Source: Austropuccinia psidii
Taxonomy: Eukaryota > Basidiomycota > Pucciniomycetes > Pucciniales > Sphaerophragmiaceae
Length of the DNA: 64,000 nucleotides
NCBI GenBank assembly: GCA_023105745.1
Contig: JALGQZ010000003.1
Span: forward strand, 78,404,696 to 78,468,695
Direction: 5' to 3'
Positions 12,401-24,187 of this stretch are shown in pieces (within the stretch, counting starts at the first letter, position 1; each line of letters opens with the position of its first letter). The position numbers and the translations under genes are program-made. A model generated the notes under the pieces. It did not search any database and was not told the origin of the DNA. It was given only the letters and a program-made list of their open reading frames with translations.

Positions 12401-13098
12401 CTCTGGCTGAATTTGCCTACAATAATTCTGATCACTCTTCAACCAAGCAATCACCGTTTTTCACCGTTTATGGAAGAGATCCACAATTTGATTCAGTTCA
12501 CATCACTCAAGATACTCCTGCTGGAAAGTTATCAACAAAAATCCAATCAGTACAGCAGGATGTCAAGAGAGAACTTGAAATCGCCATAAACCGGTTTAAG
12601 AGGTATGCAGATAAAAGTAGAGCAAGTCCACCTGTTTTCAATCCTGGTGACATGGTATGGCTTTCTTCCAAGAATATCAAATCAACTAGACCCACCAAGA
12701 AACTGTCTGAAAGATGGTTGGGTCCCTTTCCAATCCTGAAGAAAGTCAGTACTCATGCTTACCACCTCAAGCTTCCATCTCAATGGAAATCCATCCACCC
12801 AGTCTTCCATATCTCACTCTTGGAACCAGTCAAGACATCAACAATCCCAAATCGGCATCAAGAGCCTCCTCCTCCAATCATTATTGAAGAAGAAGAGGAA
12901 TGGGAAGTCTCTCAAGTACTGGATTCAAAGCTCAAGAGAAGAAAATTATGGTATCTGGTGGAATGGAAAGGTTTCAGTCAAGATTCAGAAAGATCCACAT
13001 GGGAACCAACTGAAAACCTCAAGAATTGTCCTGAACTTGTCAAAGATTTTCATTCGTTATATCCTGACAAGCCAGGACCCAATTCTTCAATGGCTTGA
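9370..13098 (+). CDS. Ty3/gypsy Pol polyprotein with chromodomain
   Basis: About 1,240 residues counted from the slip site; the frame has no ATG near its start and is best expressed by frameshift from gag. Domains in order: retropepsin (D-S-G-A-T near residue 55), reverse transcriptase with Y-L-D-D (near 447), RNase H ([10 protein letters not shown] near 595), integrase zinc finger (H-x3...H, C-x2-C around 818-857), integrase core with D (SMDF near 887), D (VSDRG near 948) and E ([10 protein letters not shown] near 982), and a C-terminal chromodomain (about 1176-1230, WYLVEWKG...STWEP). All catalytic residues are visible. The chromodomain makes this a chromovirus, and family knowledge suggests it steers integration to marked chromatin. 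The frame is unbroken. Confidence 0.96.
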   Translation, partial: GKSLSEDHVVFNGLHSFPSRAQLCILNTGVKNSLKFFVFSSLSDVFYSILIDSGATHSFIAKQFVHKYSLTTSELPEKIPLIILDSSESPSLFVTHHTKYMVELPSFPSFEWDFLVIDTPKGEDLILGFDFLNHFNPSIDWRQGLITFNTDQKDYSDPSNSFRNDSSSAESCAALVGDSRTPSVPSSVHIPSLNSHLSLPSSGDEVFKEIQDVGEDNSVSSLHLFFGNMDLPPSSYHDSLEELWDEEEEPEEVETVMKVVPSVYHQYLDVFSKVKAEKLPPHRACDHHIELEGSLPPVGVIYSLSKQESDTLRAYISENVEKGFIRPSSSSTGAPVLFVKKKDGGLRLCVDYRKLNAVTRKNKYPVPPMNQLLNVFSGSSIFSKIDLRGAYNLLRIREGDEHLTCFRTKYGSFEYLVMPFGLTNAPASFQNLVNDIFQDLLDVFVVVYLDDIMVFSKSEEEHVTHVSTVLSRLRANNLFAKASKCLFHVSSVEYLGYVVSSEGLKMDQAKVQQILNWPPPRNLKALQSFLGFANFYRRFIKNYSKKISSLTSFLKKDSCFPLNEEALSQFHQLKEAFTTAPILSHFNPSLPTIVETDASDYALGAVLSQVSDSGKHPIAFDSRKLIPAELNYEIHDKELLGIVWALKRWRAFLLSLSSPFEVLTDHSSLQYFMSSKILTRRQALWAEFLSEFHFSITYRPGRLATLPDALSRRDDVYPERGEDFISKNPMNFQQLIKQDEVQPSKFFAVKVDSSSNLIDTIQKKLWQDPQYRSILEDLGKGKSVQDYSLDSSSQLLLFKDRVVVPNDSTIQLSILQKRHDSPLAGHPGQEKTLKLVKRDFHWSGMTQFIKDYVSSCQQCSRNKNIHHKKFGLLKPLPIPNGPWICLSMDFITQLPLSNSFDSILVIVDRFSKMAVFIPTMSSITSLDLAHLFIKNIFSKHGLPSSIVSDRGSLFVSSFWTNLCQQLKISRDLSTAYHPETDGQTERVNQILEQYLRMYVSYHQDDWNTWLPLAEFAYNNSDHSSTKQSPFFTVYGRDPQFDSVHITQDTPAGKLSTKIQSVQQDVKRELEIAINRFKRYADKSRASPPVFNPGDMVWLSSKNIKSTRPTKKLSERWLGPFPILKKVSTHAYHLKLPSQWKSIHPVFHISLLEPVKTSTIPNRHQEPPPPIIIEEEEEWEVSQVLDSKLKRRKLWYLVEWKGFSQDSERSTWEPTENLKNCPELVKDFHSLYPDKPGPNSSMA

Positions 13099-13899
13099 AT
13101 TTTTATGGTGCTTGGTGGGGAGAGGAATTACCAAAAGTAAGTCCCACTCCTGGTATGCACCTTTAGGGGTATTCTACTCTTCTTTGTTGTAAGCATCACT
13201 TTGGCCACTCTGTGAGCACTTTTCAATTTGGACACAGACCTTTTGGCCCGGCTTTCAACATCCGAATTCCAAATTTATGGCCATTTACACTTGGGCAAAT
13301 GGACCATTCCTTTTTCATTCTCCTTCCCAAGACTTTATTCTTTCAACACATTCATTTATCAAGAGCTTTTTTATTTATGGCACTGGCGGGAGTGGCAACT
13401 ACTAAAAGTAAGTTCCTCTCCTGGTGTGCACTTCCCTGAGGGGTCTACAATCTGTCAAAACATCACCTTGGCCACTCTGTGAGCACCTGGCATCAAATTC
13501 TTTTATCCAGGTCCTTGGCCACTTTCAAAATCAATTGTCGTAACCCGTGATGAAGATTGGATTCCTCCTCAAATTTCATTTTCTTTATTTTTTCTGTTTC
13601 TCTCTTTATATCTGTTTCCTTTTCTCTTTTACTCTTTATATTCTTTTAAAATTTCTTTTCTTATAACTCTTTAACGCCAAAATCTTTACGTCAAATCATG
13701 TCTTCAACTTTGTCAAAGCCAAATGTCAAGAGAAGACCAAGTCAACCTCAATTCATATGCCAACAAGCTTATCAGTTCAATTTCTCTTTTCAAGATTCAA
13801 TGCCTCTGGAATCCTTACGTCAAATCCGTCTCATTAGCCTCAACAGGCCTCTACCTTATCTTGGTGCTCAGGAGCTCACCATTCAAGGTAGGGGGGTAC
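13099..13899 (+). other. 3' non-coding region with a duplicated module and polypurine tract
   Basis: About 800 bp between pol and the 3' LTR. It holds two diverged copies of one module (about 13107-13218 and 13380-13490). Each has an AAAAGTAAGT stretch, a TCCTGGT(A/G)TGCAC motif and ends CTTTGGCCACTCTGTGAGCAC or close to it. The tract GGTAGGGGGG (about 13887-13896) just before the LTR is the likely plus-strand primer. No protein gene is supported, although shadow frames occur. Confidence 0.7.
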
Positions 13900-15635
13900 T
13901 GTCACAGCCACGTATTTTGACCCTCCTCCTTGATGGCGGCGGCAATCCAACCTGGAGCCAAGTTGGGGCCAATTGGCCATGTCATATCATTTATGGCCAA
14001 TTGACCCCTTTTGGGTGTTCCATGGCTCTTATGCCATAACCCACTCCATTGGCCACTTATGGCCTCCATCATCCTTTATGGCCTCAGGCCATATCCTGCG
14101 TCATTGGCCCTCTTGGCCAATTTCCACCTCACCAACCCCCAGGCCTTCATCACTGTTTTTGGGCCTGGGGGGTCCCTTTGTCTTCCAGGGGCTCCCAGGC
14201 CCCATGGCCACCTTCCTTGGTTTCCTGGCCACCCCTTTCATTATGGGGGTTTTTGGCCTAAATGGCCTTTTTGGGCCATTTAGGCCCCCCACGGCTTCTA
14301 CGGTCCGCGGTCCGTAGGCCACGTACCGCGGTCCGTAGGCGGGTTAGGCCCCTTTTGGCCTAATCCAATGAGGCCAAAAGGGGCCAAAGGGGGCAGCCAC
14401 CTAGCCCCCAAGGCCAGGTGGGTCCCAAACCACAATTGGGCCCACCTGAGCCATTTTTGGCCACCAATCCCTTGGACCCAAATTGGACCAAAAACCACCT
14501 TGGATCCATTTTTGGCCATAAATCCCGTAGGACCCATTTTTGGCCCTGGACCACCATAGACCAACTTCACCGTCATGGCCTCTGGCAACCACCAGAGGCC
14601 ACCAAATCATCTCAACAAGCTTTTCCCTCAACTTAAGGGGAATTCCTTCCTTTCCTTCATGCACTCCGTACTCAAGATTGCAGGTGTGGTGCATATATGG
14701 TATTATATACCATTATGCACCATTTTTACTCAGCAATCCAATGGTGACGTTTTCAGGACCCAATTCCACCTTTCCATTTCAAGGTCCCTAATTCCAACGC
14801 CCATTTTCGAAGGAGGACTTTCCAGCTTATCAGTCTGGCAATCCATGGCGGTAATTCAGAAGATCATTCAAGGATCCCAACCACCTGTATCTGCAGGAGT
14901 TGGGTTGGTACAATTCATTCAGGATTATTCTAAGGTCAATTCACAAGAGGTATTACATAATTCAATCAGTTGTCAAGACATCAAGTATTCAATACTCCTT
15001 GGACAACCCAATTCATCCGTACAGGCCTTATTCAATCAACCTGTATGGCCTTGGCCCAATTGGGCCATTTCTTATTCCACTGTGTGAATTCCATCACACA
15101 GTTCAAATTTCAAGATGGCCAGAACTGTATTTCCCGATTCGGACAATACAGTCATTGATCCACCTTCCAGGATCAACCTTCCAGCTTTTCACATATACTG
15201 GCCACCTTTCAGCACCTGGGGGACTTTTTCCCCAGTTAATTAATATAGTGGATTTATTTTTATCCTTATTTTCTTTTACATTATTAAAGTTAATACTGAT
15301 AATCTTAAGTCAGTCATTCAGCACCCTTTTCTTTTATTTCCTCGCCTGTCCAGTGGATATTGGTGGTCATATCCTTATACTAATTCCATTTCCTTTTCTG
15401 GCAGGTTGAAACAGTGAATTAAGGATTCACTTGGTTGGCTTCTTGGCTTTTGGCTTCTTTATTATCTTTGGTCATTGGCTTCATCTTTTTCTTATCTCAT
15501 CTTTTGGCATACTTGTTTCCCCTTTATTCTTTCTTAAAGAAATTCATTCTTATTATTCTTTTATCTTTGGAGCCCTCCAAGTGAGTTCTTGATTCCTGAG
15601 TGCCAGGCCCTCTTCTTCCAAGAGCCCCTGTGACA
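13900..15635 (+). repeat. 3' LTR of complete Ty3 element
   Basis: 1736 bp, starts TGTCACAGCC directly after GGTAC and ends CTGTGACA. Equals the 5' LTR apart from a 42-bp shorter CGGTCCG cluster (14301-14340) and a few substitutions. Confidence 0.95.
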
Positions 15636-15640
15636 GGCCT
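15636..15640. repeat. Target-site duplication GGCCT, right copy
   Basis: Direct repeat of 5503-5507 flanking the complete Ty3 element. Confidence 0.92.
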
Positions 15641-16002
15641 AAATGGCCCAAAAAGGCCATTTAGGCCAAAACCCCCATAATGAAAGGGGTGGCCAGGAAA
15701 CCAATGAAGGTGGCCATGGGGCCTGGAAGCCCCTGGAAGACAAAGGGACCCCCCAGGCCCAAAAACAGTGATGGTGGCCTGGGGGTTGGTGAGGTGGAAA
15801 TTGGCCAAGAGGGCCAATGACGCAGGATATGGCCTGGGGCCATAAGTGGCCAATGGAATGGGTTATGGCATAAGAGCCATGGAACACCCAAAAGGGGTCA
15901 ATTGGCCATAATTGATATGACATGGCCAATTGGCCCCAACTTGGCTCCAGGTTGGATTGCCGCCGCCATCAAGAAGGAGGGTCAAAATACGTGGTTGTGA
16001 CA
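15641..16002 (-). repeat. 5' LTR of older Ty3 copy, 5' portion
   Basis: Reverse complement of the first 360 bp or so of the LTR (compare 5508-5890), ending at TTGTGACA (16002). It joins logically to 5507 across the inserted element. The outer flank CATGA (16003-16007) would be the target duplication of the older copy; its partner lies left of the window. Confidence 0.93.
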
Positions 16003-17746
16003 CATGAAACCTCTTTCTGATTAGGTGTTGGAAGATTTTTCATTAGTAATGAATCGTAACGCCCTGCCTGTCTCCATGGCTGTGACATTATTCCCCTCTT
16101 GAAAGTCATGAGCTCTGGGCACTATAAGACTAAGTGAATCTTGATGAGGTCAAATGAAACTTTCTCCCCCCTCAATTACCCAATTTTCATCCCCCATAAT
16201 TCTTCCTCATCAATCATAATTTCAAACTCTTTCATCTTCACAGCTTTTAGTTCCTTCTTCTTTGACTTAATTCTGATTCCTCTTCCCTTCTTTGAAATTT
16301 CTCTTCATTTTCTTCTGTTTTTTCTATTTTTTGTGATCTTCTTCTTATTGCAGTGATCTTCACCCAATTTTTCTTGAGTCCTCATGGCTCATTATAAATT
16401 GTGATTTCAGGTTTATGTCCTAAGAACTTACTGCTATGGCATAAAATTGTGTTCAGTTTGATATTGGGCCAAATTTTCCCTTTCTTGCTTTTGGGCCTTT
16501 GCAGGATGCATTGAAATTTTCCCCAATTTGTTGTTTTCTACTATTCCTGGCTTATTTGGCTAAAAATTCACATTGTGCGCAAAAATGGGCAAATTTGGGC
16601 AAAGTGCACAAAATGCGCAAATTTGTGATTATGCAAGATATTGAAGATCTTGATGATTTCTTTATTGAAATGACCGAATTGGAAGTCTTTATGATTTTGA
16701 AGAAGTAATAGCCAGAAAGGTTCAAATCTGCAAAAATGCGCAAAATGAGCAAATATTCCAATATGACTGAAATGCCATATTTTGATGATTTTTAAATGAA
16801 ATGAAGGTTTTGAATCTTTTGGAAGTGAATTAGCCAGAAATGCGCAAAATGCGCAAATGCAGCAATTTGAATATTTTCTTTGGGTTTTTAATGTTTGGAA
16901 GGCTTTTCACATAATTTGAAGATGATTTGATGGTATTGTGCGCAAAATGCACAAATGTACAAAATGGCCAATTTGGCTAATGAAACAGCTTTCTATCATA
17001 ACTTCTTCTATTTTATTGTGCTTCACTCCCTTCTTGAAGTTCAAATTCTCATATTTGACTTTCTGACTTGGATTCTTTCCATAATTTTGTTGGTCTTTGC
17101 TTTGAATCTTGACTTGAAGATGAGTTCAAAGCTTACTCCATTTGTGACTTCAACCACTCTGATTCTCTGCCTTCTGTACTTTAAGGTTCTGTTTTCCTTG
17201 ATAACTTGAGGGAGCTTTCTGAAGAGAATATGGCCCCTACAGAGATTTATGACATCAATAAAACCTATAATGGCTTTAAATCTGTTAGAGTTATTGAACC
17301 ACCCTGAATTAATTGTTGGAAGAAGGGGGTTCCTTGTGTTGAATCTGCTACTGCTAGGTCTACCAGGTGACAATTCTGCAACCTTGGTGAAATAAATTGC
17401 TCTCAGACCAACCATAGTTTCCCAGAAAATCCCAGAATATTATGGACAAGCATAAAGAAGGGTGGAAGCTCCTGTTGATGCGACCTCTGGCCACTCCAAT
17501 TGTGAGTTGAATTATCAAGGAATTTCTGAGTTACTGACTTCTCTGGTTTCCTTTTCTTCTGCTTCAGTGACTGGATCCAAAATAAGAGGTGCTCAAAAAT
17601 GGACAAACAGCAACAGTTCTTGAGCTAACACTGAAGGACACATTCACCCCTAAGGCAACCCCATTAGAGTAGCCCCAGAAGTTCCTATTTTGGTAACCAG
17701 AAAAGATGGAAGACTTTGGAAATTGAAGTGAAATTTGGTGTTTCCA
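16003..17746. other. Decayed non-coding repeat DNA
   Basis: AT-rich DNA with CT-rich stretches (16140-16350). Short frames exist (for example around 16500-16700 on both strands), but they are compositionally biased and unsupported. I see no recognisable gene. It contains the GCGCAAA patch listed separately. Confidence 0.5.
16573..16960 (+). repeat. Cluster of GCGCAAA / GCGCAAAATGCGCAAA motifs
   Basis: Four groups of short repeats related to ATGCGCAAAATGCGCAAAT (about 16575-16625, 16730-16755, 16838-16862 and 16938-16970) separated by ordinary AT-rich sequence. The copies are degenerate and irregularly spaced, unlike a simple tandem array. Confidence 0.6.
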
Positions 17747-18250
17747 GATGAAAATGATACTTATGATGAAGGCAGCGATGAGCTTAATGGAGAAGGACTT
17801 GAAATTACTACCCCTATCCAAAAAAGAACAATCCAATCCACTTCACTATAGCCAGTCCAAGCCGGTACCACCATCCATGAATTTATCAGGTCCCTCCAAC
17901 CACCTCAACATCAAATGAGATCCTCAACCAGGCCATCCACACTTGCCTCTACCTCTACTAATATTCAACCACCTGTGGCCAGCACTTATAGAGACCCAAT
18001 GTCTCCAGAACATGAACCAACCAACTGTCAACACTGGAATATCACTGGAATTTTCACTGATCAGAAGAAGGTGATTAATAAGGCAGTCACATCCCTACTT
18101 GCTGAAGTGTATGCATTTACTGTGGTACTTGTTGATAAAGCTATGAAGAGTGCCATTCCAGGTAAACCCACTAGGGCTTTGGCCAGGGACGCAGTTGCTT
18201 ATGAAGATGCCTTGGTTGTTAAGTTTAGAGAAGCCTTGAAGAGATTTTGA
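17747..18250 (+). pseudogene. Remnant of an unrecognised coding sequence
   Basis: A coding-like frame runs from an acidic stretch (DENDTYDEGSDELNGEG) through an in-frame TAG at 17849-17851 to a segment starting at the ATG at 17915 and ending at 18250. The last part contains a helical-looking, non-repetitive C-terminus (VINKAVTSLLAEVYAFTVVL). I recognise no domain. It may be the tail of an old transposon protein. The stop and the lack of an upstream start make it a remnant rather than a gene. Confidence 0.45.
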
Positions 18251-18539
18251 GGAGGATTATCTGTAGTTGGTCTTTATCATTACTAGTGTTTTGCTCTTTG
18301 ATTATTAAATAAATTGACTCCCTAAACAAGATATGGGAGTAATCACTGCTGCTTTTGAAAACAAGAGATAAAAAACAAAAAATAAAATGATACAAGTAAA
18401 ATAAATGAAATAAAATGAAAAGAAAGAGTTTAGAGAAGAATAAAGTAAAGAAAATAAAATAAAGCCCTTATGAGGATCAATATTCTTGTGGTGAGTTGCT
18501 TTATTTTGGCCATAATTTTCCTTAAATGATAAAACCAAA

Positions 18540-19077
18540 CATTTGATGCTCACAGAGTGGCCAAGGTGTTTTTTTACAAGTAGAACCCTAAGAGATACAT
18601 ACCAGGAGACAGAACCTATTTTCATAACTTTCACTCCCCACAAAGAATCATAAACCAATGGAAAACTTTGTCATAAATGGATTGTGAGTGAAGGAATGTC
18701 TTGAATAATATTGAATGGCATAATTTGGAATAATAATTATGAAATAAAGAGAAAAAATAAAAAGAAAAGAGGAAATTGGGAAATATCTTGATGAAAGATC
18801 TAAATTCAAGATTATTGATGCTTCAAGGCCTTCTAAACCTGTCCAAAGAAATTGAAAGGTGCTCACAAAGTGGCCAAAGTTATTCTTACAACATATTTGT
18901 GTAGAATACCCCCTTAAAGATGCATTCCACAAGAGGAACTTACTTTCATAAACTCCAATCCCCACCAAGCACCATAATGAAAGTCTTGAGGCATTTGGGC
19001 CAGGATGGTCAGGATACAAAGTGTCAAAATCCTTGACAAGGTCTGTGGAATTGGTAAGGCTGAAAGCTGGATCCCAA
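18540..19077 (-). mobile_element. Fragment of another Ty3/gypsy element (pol 3' end and 3' non-coding region)
   Basis: On the minus strand, near 19000-19060, the translation SxDLVKDFDTLYPDHPGPNAS matches the extreme C-terminus of the chromodomain Pol at 13010-13090. It is followed by two diverged copies of the GGCCACTCTGTGAGCA module found after pol in the intact element (about 18540-18660 and 18845-18975). It is a related but different family. It is cut at 19077 by the end of a DNA transposon. The 18251-18539 stretch beside it is AT-rich and empty. Confidence 0.75.
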
Positions 19078-19200
19078 CACCAGGGAGAATCTCGCGTCAA
19101 TCGTCGGCGATTGACTCACGTCAAGCAAACGTCAAGCAGGATAAAAGTCGAGCTCACGTCAAGCAAAAATCAAGCAAACGTCGAGCACACGTCACACTCT
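19078..19200. repeat. Terminus and subterminal repeats of transposon copy 1
   Basis: The terminus CACCAGGG is followed by the hairpin GTCAATCG-TCGG-CGATTGAC (19096-19115). Six or seven spaced ACGTCAAGC / ACGTCGAGC motifs up to about 19195 come next. Repeated subterminal motifs of this kind are typical transposase binding sites in CACTA-like elements. No matching right terminus was found in the window. Confidence 0.65.
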
Positions 19201-19716
19201 GGTCTTACACCAAATCCTGTGACATCCAATAATATTGGTTCCCCTGTGCCTTCAACTCAGATTCCTCACCACCTGATCATCCCGCAACCGTCCAATGATT
19301 GGTAAAAATTACACCAGACCCGCCTGTTTGCACACACACACATCAAAGAGGTCCTTCAGCCAGTCTTGATGTAGGCAGGGGGTTTGACTTTACCAGATCA
19401 TCCATGAAGTGTGCGTGTGCAGGTGGGTGTGTAGGTGCATTTGCGTGTGTGGGTACGCAACAGCCGATTCCGCTTCCAACCTGATGATGGCGCAGTTAGA
19501 AATTTTGGATGCTGTGAAAGGTGAGTGTGTGGGTCATTTGATCATTGGACTTGGCTTATTTACACTGTACCCAATGTCAAAATAGTAAGTTCTTTGTGGC
19601 AATGAGAAATAATGGGCTTTGCTTGTCACAATGGCATGTCTCTGTCACTAAATTTTGAGGCAGTTATTTCACTAGCAAAATTGCTAATGAATCTGAGAGA
19701 TTTGCATTTTTGTAGA

Positions 19717-20132
19717 CTAAATATCATGAAATAACGGCTTTATCATTACAAGCAGTCCACATGACAGAGCTTTGTTATCATACAATCCACAGTTACCTTC
19801 TATTTCTTCTTCTGATATAATCAAGTGTCCATCATCAAAACCAACAGCTTTATAAATATTGAGATAAGGCCAATCTGGTAGGAAATTCACATCAATCTTC
19901 AAAGTTTTTAAGAGCAGAAAGTTATTGTTCAGTATGCTAGATGGCTCAGAGACTTTGAAAATGCTATCAATAATACCAAATTGTCGTGAGTTGCCACTTT
20001 GAAAACATATCACACTGTTTCTGAAATTTTCGGATTCAGTTGAAAATATATTGTTCCCCATATTAATGTTTGAAACTGGAAAATACCAAGGTGAGACAAT
20101 CCTTGAAGTGGGATGACTTGTGGATTGCACGG
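19717..20132 (-). pseudogene. Plavaka/Tnp2-type transposase C-terminus, copy 1 (interrupted)
   Basis: Minus-strand coding for the last 135 or so residues of the transposase, ending ...GLLVMIKPLFHDI, nearly the same as 45712-46125. The reading frame is cut by the LTR insertion at 20132/20133 and resumes at 35068. Not functional as it stands. Confidence 0.85.
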
Positions 20133-20605
20133 TGTGGGAACTCCTCTTGTGTGGGATAAATGAGGCAGTACCTGGAAGGGGAAATTACAATAAAACAGTT
20201 TTGAATTGCTGTTCAAGATTGTAACCCTTGCTCTGCTTGTGTGTCAGAATAATCTGAACTGCCCTTCCTGAAAATGCTGAATTATCTTGACTTGAGTTCA
20301 CAATCAATTTATTTTATTTGATGGTGGCTTGTCAGAAAAGTATATTCAACAGACTCTATCAGACTTTGTTTGATCTGGGAACAATGGTTAGTAAACCTTA
20401 ACACAAATAAATAAAGATATAAAACTGGGAAAAGACTTTTTAATTCCTTTACTGAGAGAAGTAAAACCTTGAGGGATCTCCAATTCTCGATGATAACACT
20501 GTTGATAATATGATAACTAATAATAACAAACACTACTATTTTTTTAAAGGGTTTAATAATTTTATGATGATAGCCTGGGATAACAGACACTACTATTGTT
20601 CAATT

Positions 20606-21152
20606 TACTACTGAGCTTGGCTACTGAGTAAAGAACCTTGTCAATGGGATGGATTTATAAAATAATGTAGACCAACTGTTAGCTACTATTATCTATAAAA
20701 CACCCAGACAATGCTACTGAGCTTGGCTACTGAGCAGATTTAGGAATGGAGGTAGTCAATGAGATGATTTTATGAATTAAAGTAGACCAACTGTTAACTA
20801 CTATTAATTATAAATCACTCAGACAGTGCTTCTGAGCTTAGCTACTGAGCAGAATTTAGGAATGGGGTAACAATATCAATGGGATAGTCAATGAGTTTAA
20901 TTTATAAATCAATGTAGACCAGCTGTTATCTACTATTAATTATATAAAGAAGACTCAGACAGTGCTTCTGAGCTTAGCTACTGAGCAATAATGGGATGGA
21001 GATAGTCAATGAGATGAGTTTATGAATTAAAGTAGACCAACTGTTAACTACTATTAATTATAAATCACTCAGACAGTGCTACTGAGCTTAGCTACTGAGC
21101 AAAATTTAGGAATGGGGATGGGATAACTATACTTCTGAGCTTAGCTACTGAG
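20606..21152. repeat. LTR tandem repeats with CTGAGCTTAGCTACTGAGCA
   Basis: About five diverged units of 100-135 bp. Each has the core CTGAGCTTAGCTACTGAGC, a 'TAGTCAATGAGATG' stretch and 'TAGACCAACTGTTAACTACTATTAATTATAAA'-type segments (given here only as landmarks). The other LTR repeats this at about 32963-33510. The core reversed (CAGTAGCTAAGCTCAG) occurs twice in the 36-38 kb LTR (37694 and 37735). Confidence 0.8.
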
Positions 21153-21457
21153 TATTCCTAAAAAATTAGGATAATGTGGATGGATGGAGGGGATTTCCCT
21201 CAGAAAAAATATTAAGAAGTTACGTTTTTGTGATGGACCTCTGTCTAGGCCATGAGGAAAAAAGAATTTAGGGGGGGGAGGGGACCTCTATTTATAGTTT
21301 TTGGGGCCTCCATGGGAGTGTCAAAAAAAAGGGGACTTAGAATTTTTTCAGGTCTCCAATCTGGGTTTTTGACATGTGACCTGTATTATGAAATAAGGTT
21401 TGGTGGTGTTGGATCATGAGACCTGTATTTTTAATTGAGTTCTTGAAATTGTGGGGA

Positions 21458-21770
21458 AATGATGTCATTTGATTATGTAATCAATTGAGTTTCCTGGAAT
21501 CCTTATCTCCTTGATTAGTAATCCTGGTTTAATTCCTGTTGATGATGTCATTTATGATGTCATTGATTATGTAATCAATTGAGTATCCTGGAATCCTTAT
21601 CTCCTTGATTAGTAATCATGGTTTAATTCCTGTTGATGATGACATTGATTATGTAATCAATTGAAAGCCCTGGAATCCTTATCTCCTTGATTAGTAATCA
21701 TGGTTTAATTCCTGTTGATGATGTCATTGATTATGTAATCAATTGAAATCCCTGGAATTCTTATCTCCCT
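21458..21770. repeat. LTR tandem repeats with GATTATGTAATCAATTGA
   Basis: Three to four units of about 90 bp, each with TGATGTCATTGATTATGTAATC, then CCTGGAATCCTTATCTCC, then TTGATTAGTAATCATGG. The other LTR repeats this at about 33815-34127. Palindromic TGATGTCA-like sites in an LTR suggest bZIP-type regulator sites, which is inference. Confidence 0.75.
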
Positions 21771-22709
21771 GACCACTGTACTATAGTTTTCCTGTATTAT
21801 CCTGTCTTTTTCTGTAACTAGGTGTCCTGTAACTGTAACTGTATTACAGTACAACCTTGTGAAACTTCTGTAATCTTGCTCTGAAACTTCTGTAATACTA
21901 CTGTGACATCTCCAATTTCTAATCTTGTCTTCCTAGCCTATTTTCTTTCACATTTCACACTATTTTACCATCTCTCTGTACCCTAAATGTTGAATTTCTT
22001 CCTTCTAGCATCACAATGACCACCTTATCATAATAATAAAAATTATTACTAAGTTTTTAAATTTGTTTAAATCCTTTTTGTAATGCTAGACTTCCTCAAA
22101 GGAGTCAGAGAATACAATACACCTGTACTTTTCTTGTTTCAATGATATCCTAAGCCTGAATTAAACACTTTTCCTAGATTTAACCCTCTAAATTTAATAT
22201 TCATTTCCCTCTCAAAATTAACAGAAAGACTAATTTTCATCTAAATACCCAATTCTACCTTTTTGATATATAAATGAACTTTTAATTAATATTTATGACC
22301 CCTATTATGCTACAACTCTGCCCTGAAATTTAATTCCATGCATCCTCATTGTAACTAGGACCTTCTGTGCTGTAGTATATGTTTGTTGATTTTTACTACC
22401 CACAATATTTAAAGAAAATTGAAGTAAAATAAATTAAGAAATAAAAATATATATAAAATAATAATTGTTTTAGGTCAACCAATCCCTTGAAAGTTAATTC
22501 ATCTGGGTGGTGCATTGGGGTGTCACATCATAATTGTCAAGTTCATTTATTAAAAAAAAGGAATTTATTGAGTTTTAATGGTGTTAGTTCTTCTTATAAT
22601 TTATTTTGAAAAAATGAATACTCTAATATATTGGGAAAAGCCTAAGGAAAATTGAAAAATATTCCTGCTTAATTTGTCCATTAATCCAAACTGGTACAGG
22701 TATACCACA

Positions 22710-22720
22710 TCCCCCTCTCC
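22710..22720 (-). other. Polypurine tract
   Basis: On the minus strand GGAGAGGGGGA lies directly before the 3' LTR start TGTGG. This is the expected position of the plus-strand primer. Confidence 0.75.
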
Positions 22721-24152
22721 ATTTAATGCTGTCCCCAGCATTTCCAGTGAGGATTAAGGGACAAATACCCTGTCTTAAGTTCTCTTCTTCTTCTTTTTAA
22801 TTTGAGTTAATTTATTTTTTTTATGTTGAATATATTATTACTATTAATCCATGATAGAAATAATGCTGAGTGATGTTATTATTTTTTTTTATGCTGGTCA
22901 TTATGAATTTGGTTTATTCTTGAGGGAGAAATTATCCTAAAGAAAAAAAACTGCAACTTCCATGAAAGTTTGTTGTGTTTCCTGATTGCAATTCTTTATA
23001 CTGGTTTTTTCTTCATTCTTCTTCATTGATTTTAACTCCAAAGATATTCATTTTTCTTTTTATAATATTCTTGTTTCTTAACTTGCTGGTGTGTCTTCCA
23101 TTTTTTTTATCTTCTTTCTTGTTATTCTTCTTCTTCTTTACTCTACATATTATCATCCTCTTTTTGATGAAAATTTCTTTATCACACAGTATATTAAATA
23201 ATTGTGAGTTGATAAAATAAATTCCCCCTACCCCCCAAAACTTAAAATCACAAGGAGTGATGATAAGAAACAAATTACCACCCCTTATTTTTTTTAATAT
23301 TGAGAGATTCCATTCATTTTTTTTTTATAATTTTTATTGTTGAAGCTACTTGAGGGTATTTTCTTCTTTTTTTTTCTTTTTTTTTATTTTTTATTTTTGA
23401 AATAATTTAGTGGTAAAGGTTTGATAATTTTCAATGGCCAAAATTGATTTCTTGAGATGAATCATGAGGTTGAAAAAATCTTGATGATGCAGTTTAAGGT
23501 CATACTCAGGACCAATTCTTGAGTCTTGAATTTTTTTTTTTTTTTTTTTGATAACTTCTTGAAAGATATGTTTTGGCCAGTTTAAGGTCTTGTCTAGGAC
23601 CACTTCTTGAGATTTTTGTTGTTGTTGTTGATGTTTTTATTATTATTATTTTTACTTTTTTTTTTTATGTTGTATCATTTTGTTCTGGAAATGTTGAGGG
23701 CTAGAAGGGTTTCAACCCCTCTCCATTTAATAAAAAAATATTTTAATATAAAAAAAATTAAAATATTTTTTATTTATTAAATGGTGCAGAGAAGATTTTA
23801 TCCTTTTATTTTTATTTTTTATTTATTTATTTATTTTTTTTATTATTATTATTATTATTTTTTTTTATTTAATTAATTAATTTAATAATAATAGTTCTGT
23901 AATTGATTTTTTTTTTTTTTTATTATTGACTTTTTGCTTTATCTTGAATTTCTTTTAATTTTTTTTATTTATTTTTATTATTTTGTTTTATTATTTTTGA
24001 TTATTATTTTTTTTTTTTATTAATATTATTATTATAAATTTTTTTTTTTTATGTGAATTTAATTTATTTATTTATTTTCTTGATTTATTTGATCTTCTTT
24101 TAATATTAATTTAATCGTTTTTTTTTATTTAAAGTTTCTTTTTAATTAATCT

Positions 24153-24187
<35 letters not shown>

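Larger units (their letters stand above)
5508..15635 (+). mobile_element. Complete Ty3/gypsy chromovirus
   Basis: A 10,128-bp element with two LTRs (1778 and 1736 bp) that start TGTCACAG and end CTGTGACA, a 5-bp target duplication, a predicted self-priming primer site, gag, a -1 frameshift signal, a full pol with chromodomain, a polypurine tract and no obvious break. It is inserted in the LTR of an older copy of its own family. The two LTRs differ mainly by one 42-bp indel in a GC-rich repeat, so insertion is recent. On sequence grounds it could still be active. Confidence 0.95.
19078..20132 (-). mobile_element. Plavaka-type DNA transposon copy 1, left end
   Basis: Closely similar to 44922-46135 (copy 2). 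It begins CACCAGGGAGAATCTCG, then an 8-bp hairpin and subterminal CGTCAAGC repeats. It carries the last exon of a transposase on the minus strand. The copy is interrupted at 20132 by the 14.9-kb LTR element and continues at 35068. It lacks the 30-bp minisatellite seen in copy 2. Confidence 0.85.
20133..22709 (-). repeat. 3' LTR of the gag-protease element
   Basis: 2577 bp. On the minus strand a TATAAATAG box lies at 21288-21296 (complement), preceded by CCATGGAGGCCCC, a block shared with the LTR at 36440-38452. It includes two tandem-repeat regions listed separately. Nearly identical to 32490-35067. Confidence 0.93.

Noticed and set aside
20606..21152. CRISPR-like array with regular repeats
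   Set aside because: Eukaryotic LTR tandem repeat; spacers are themselves repeated and no cas genes exist.
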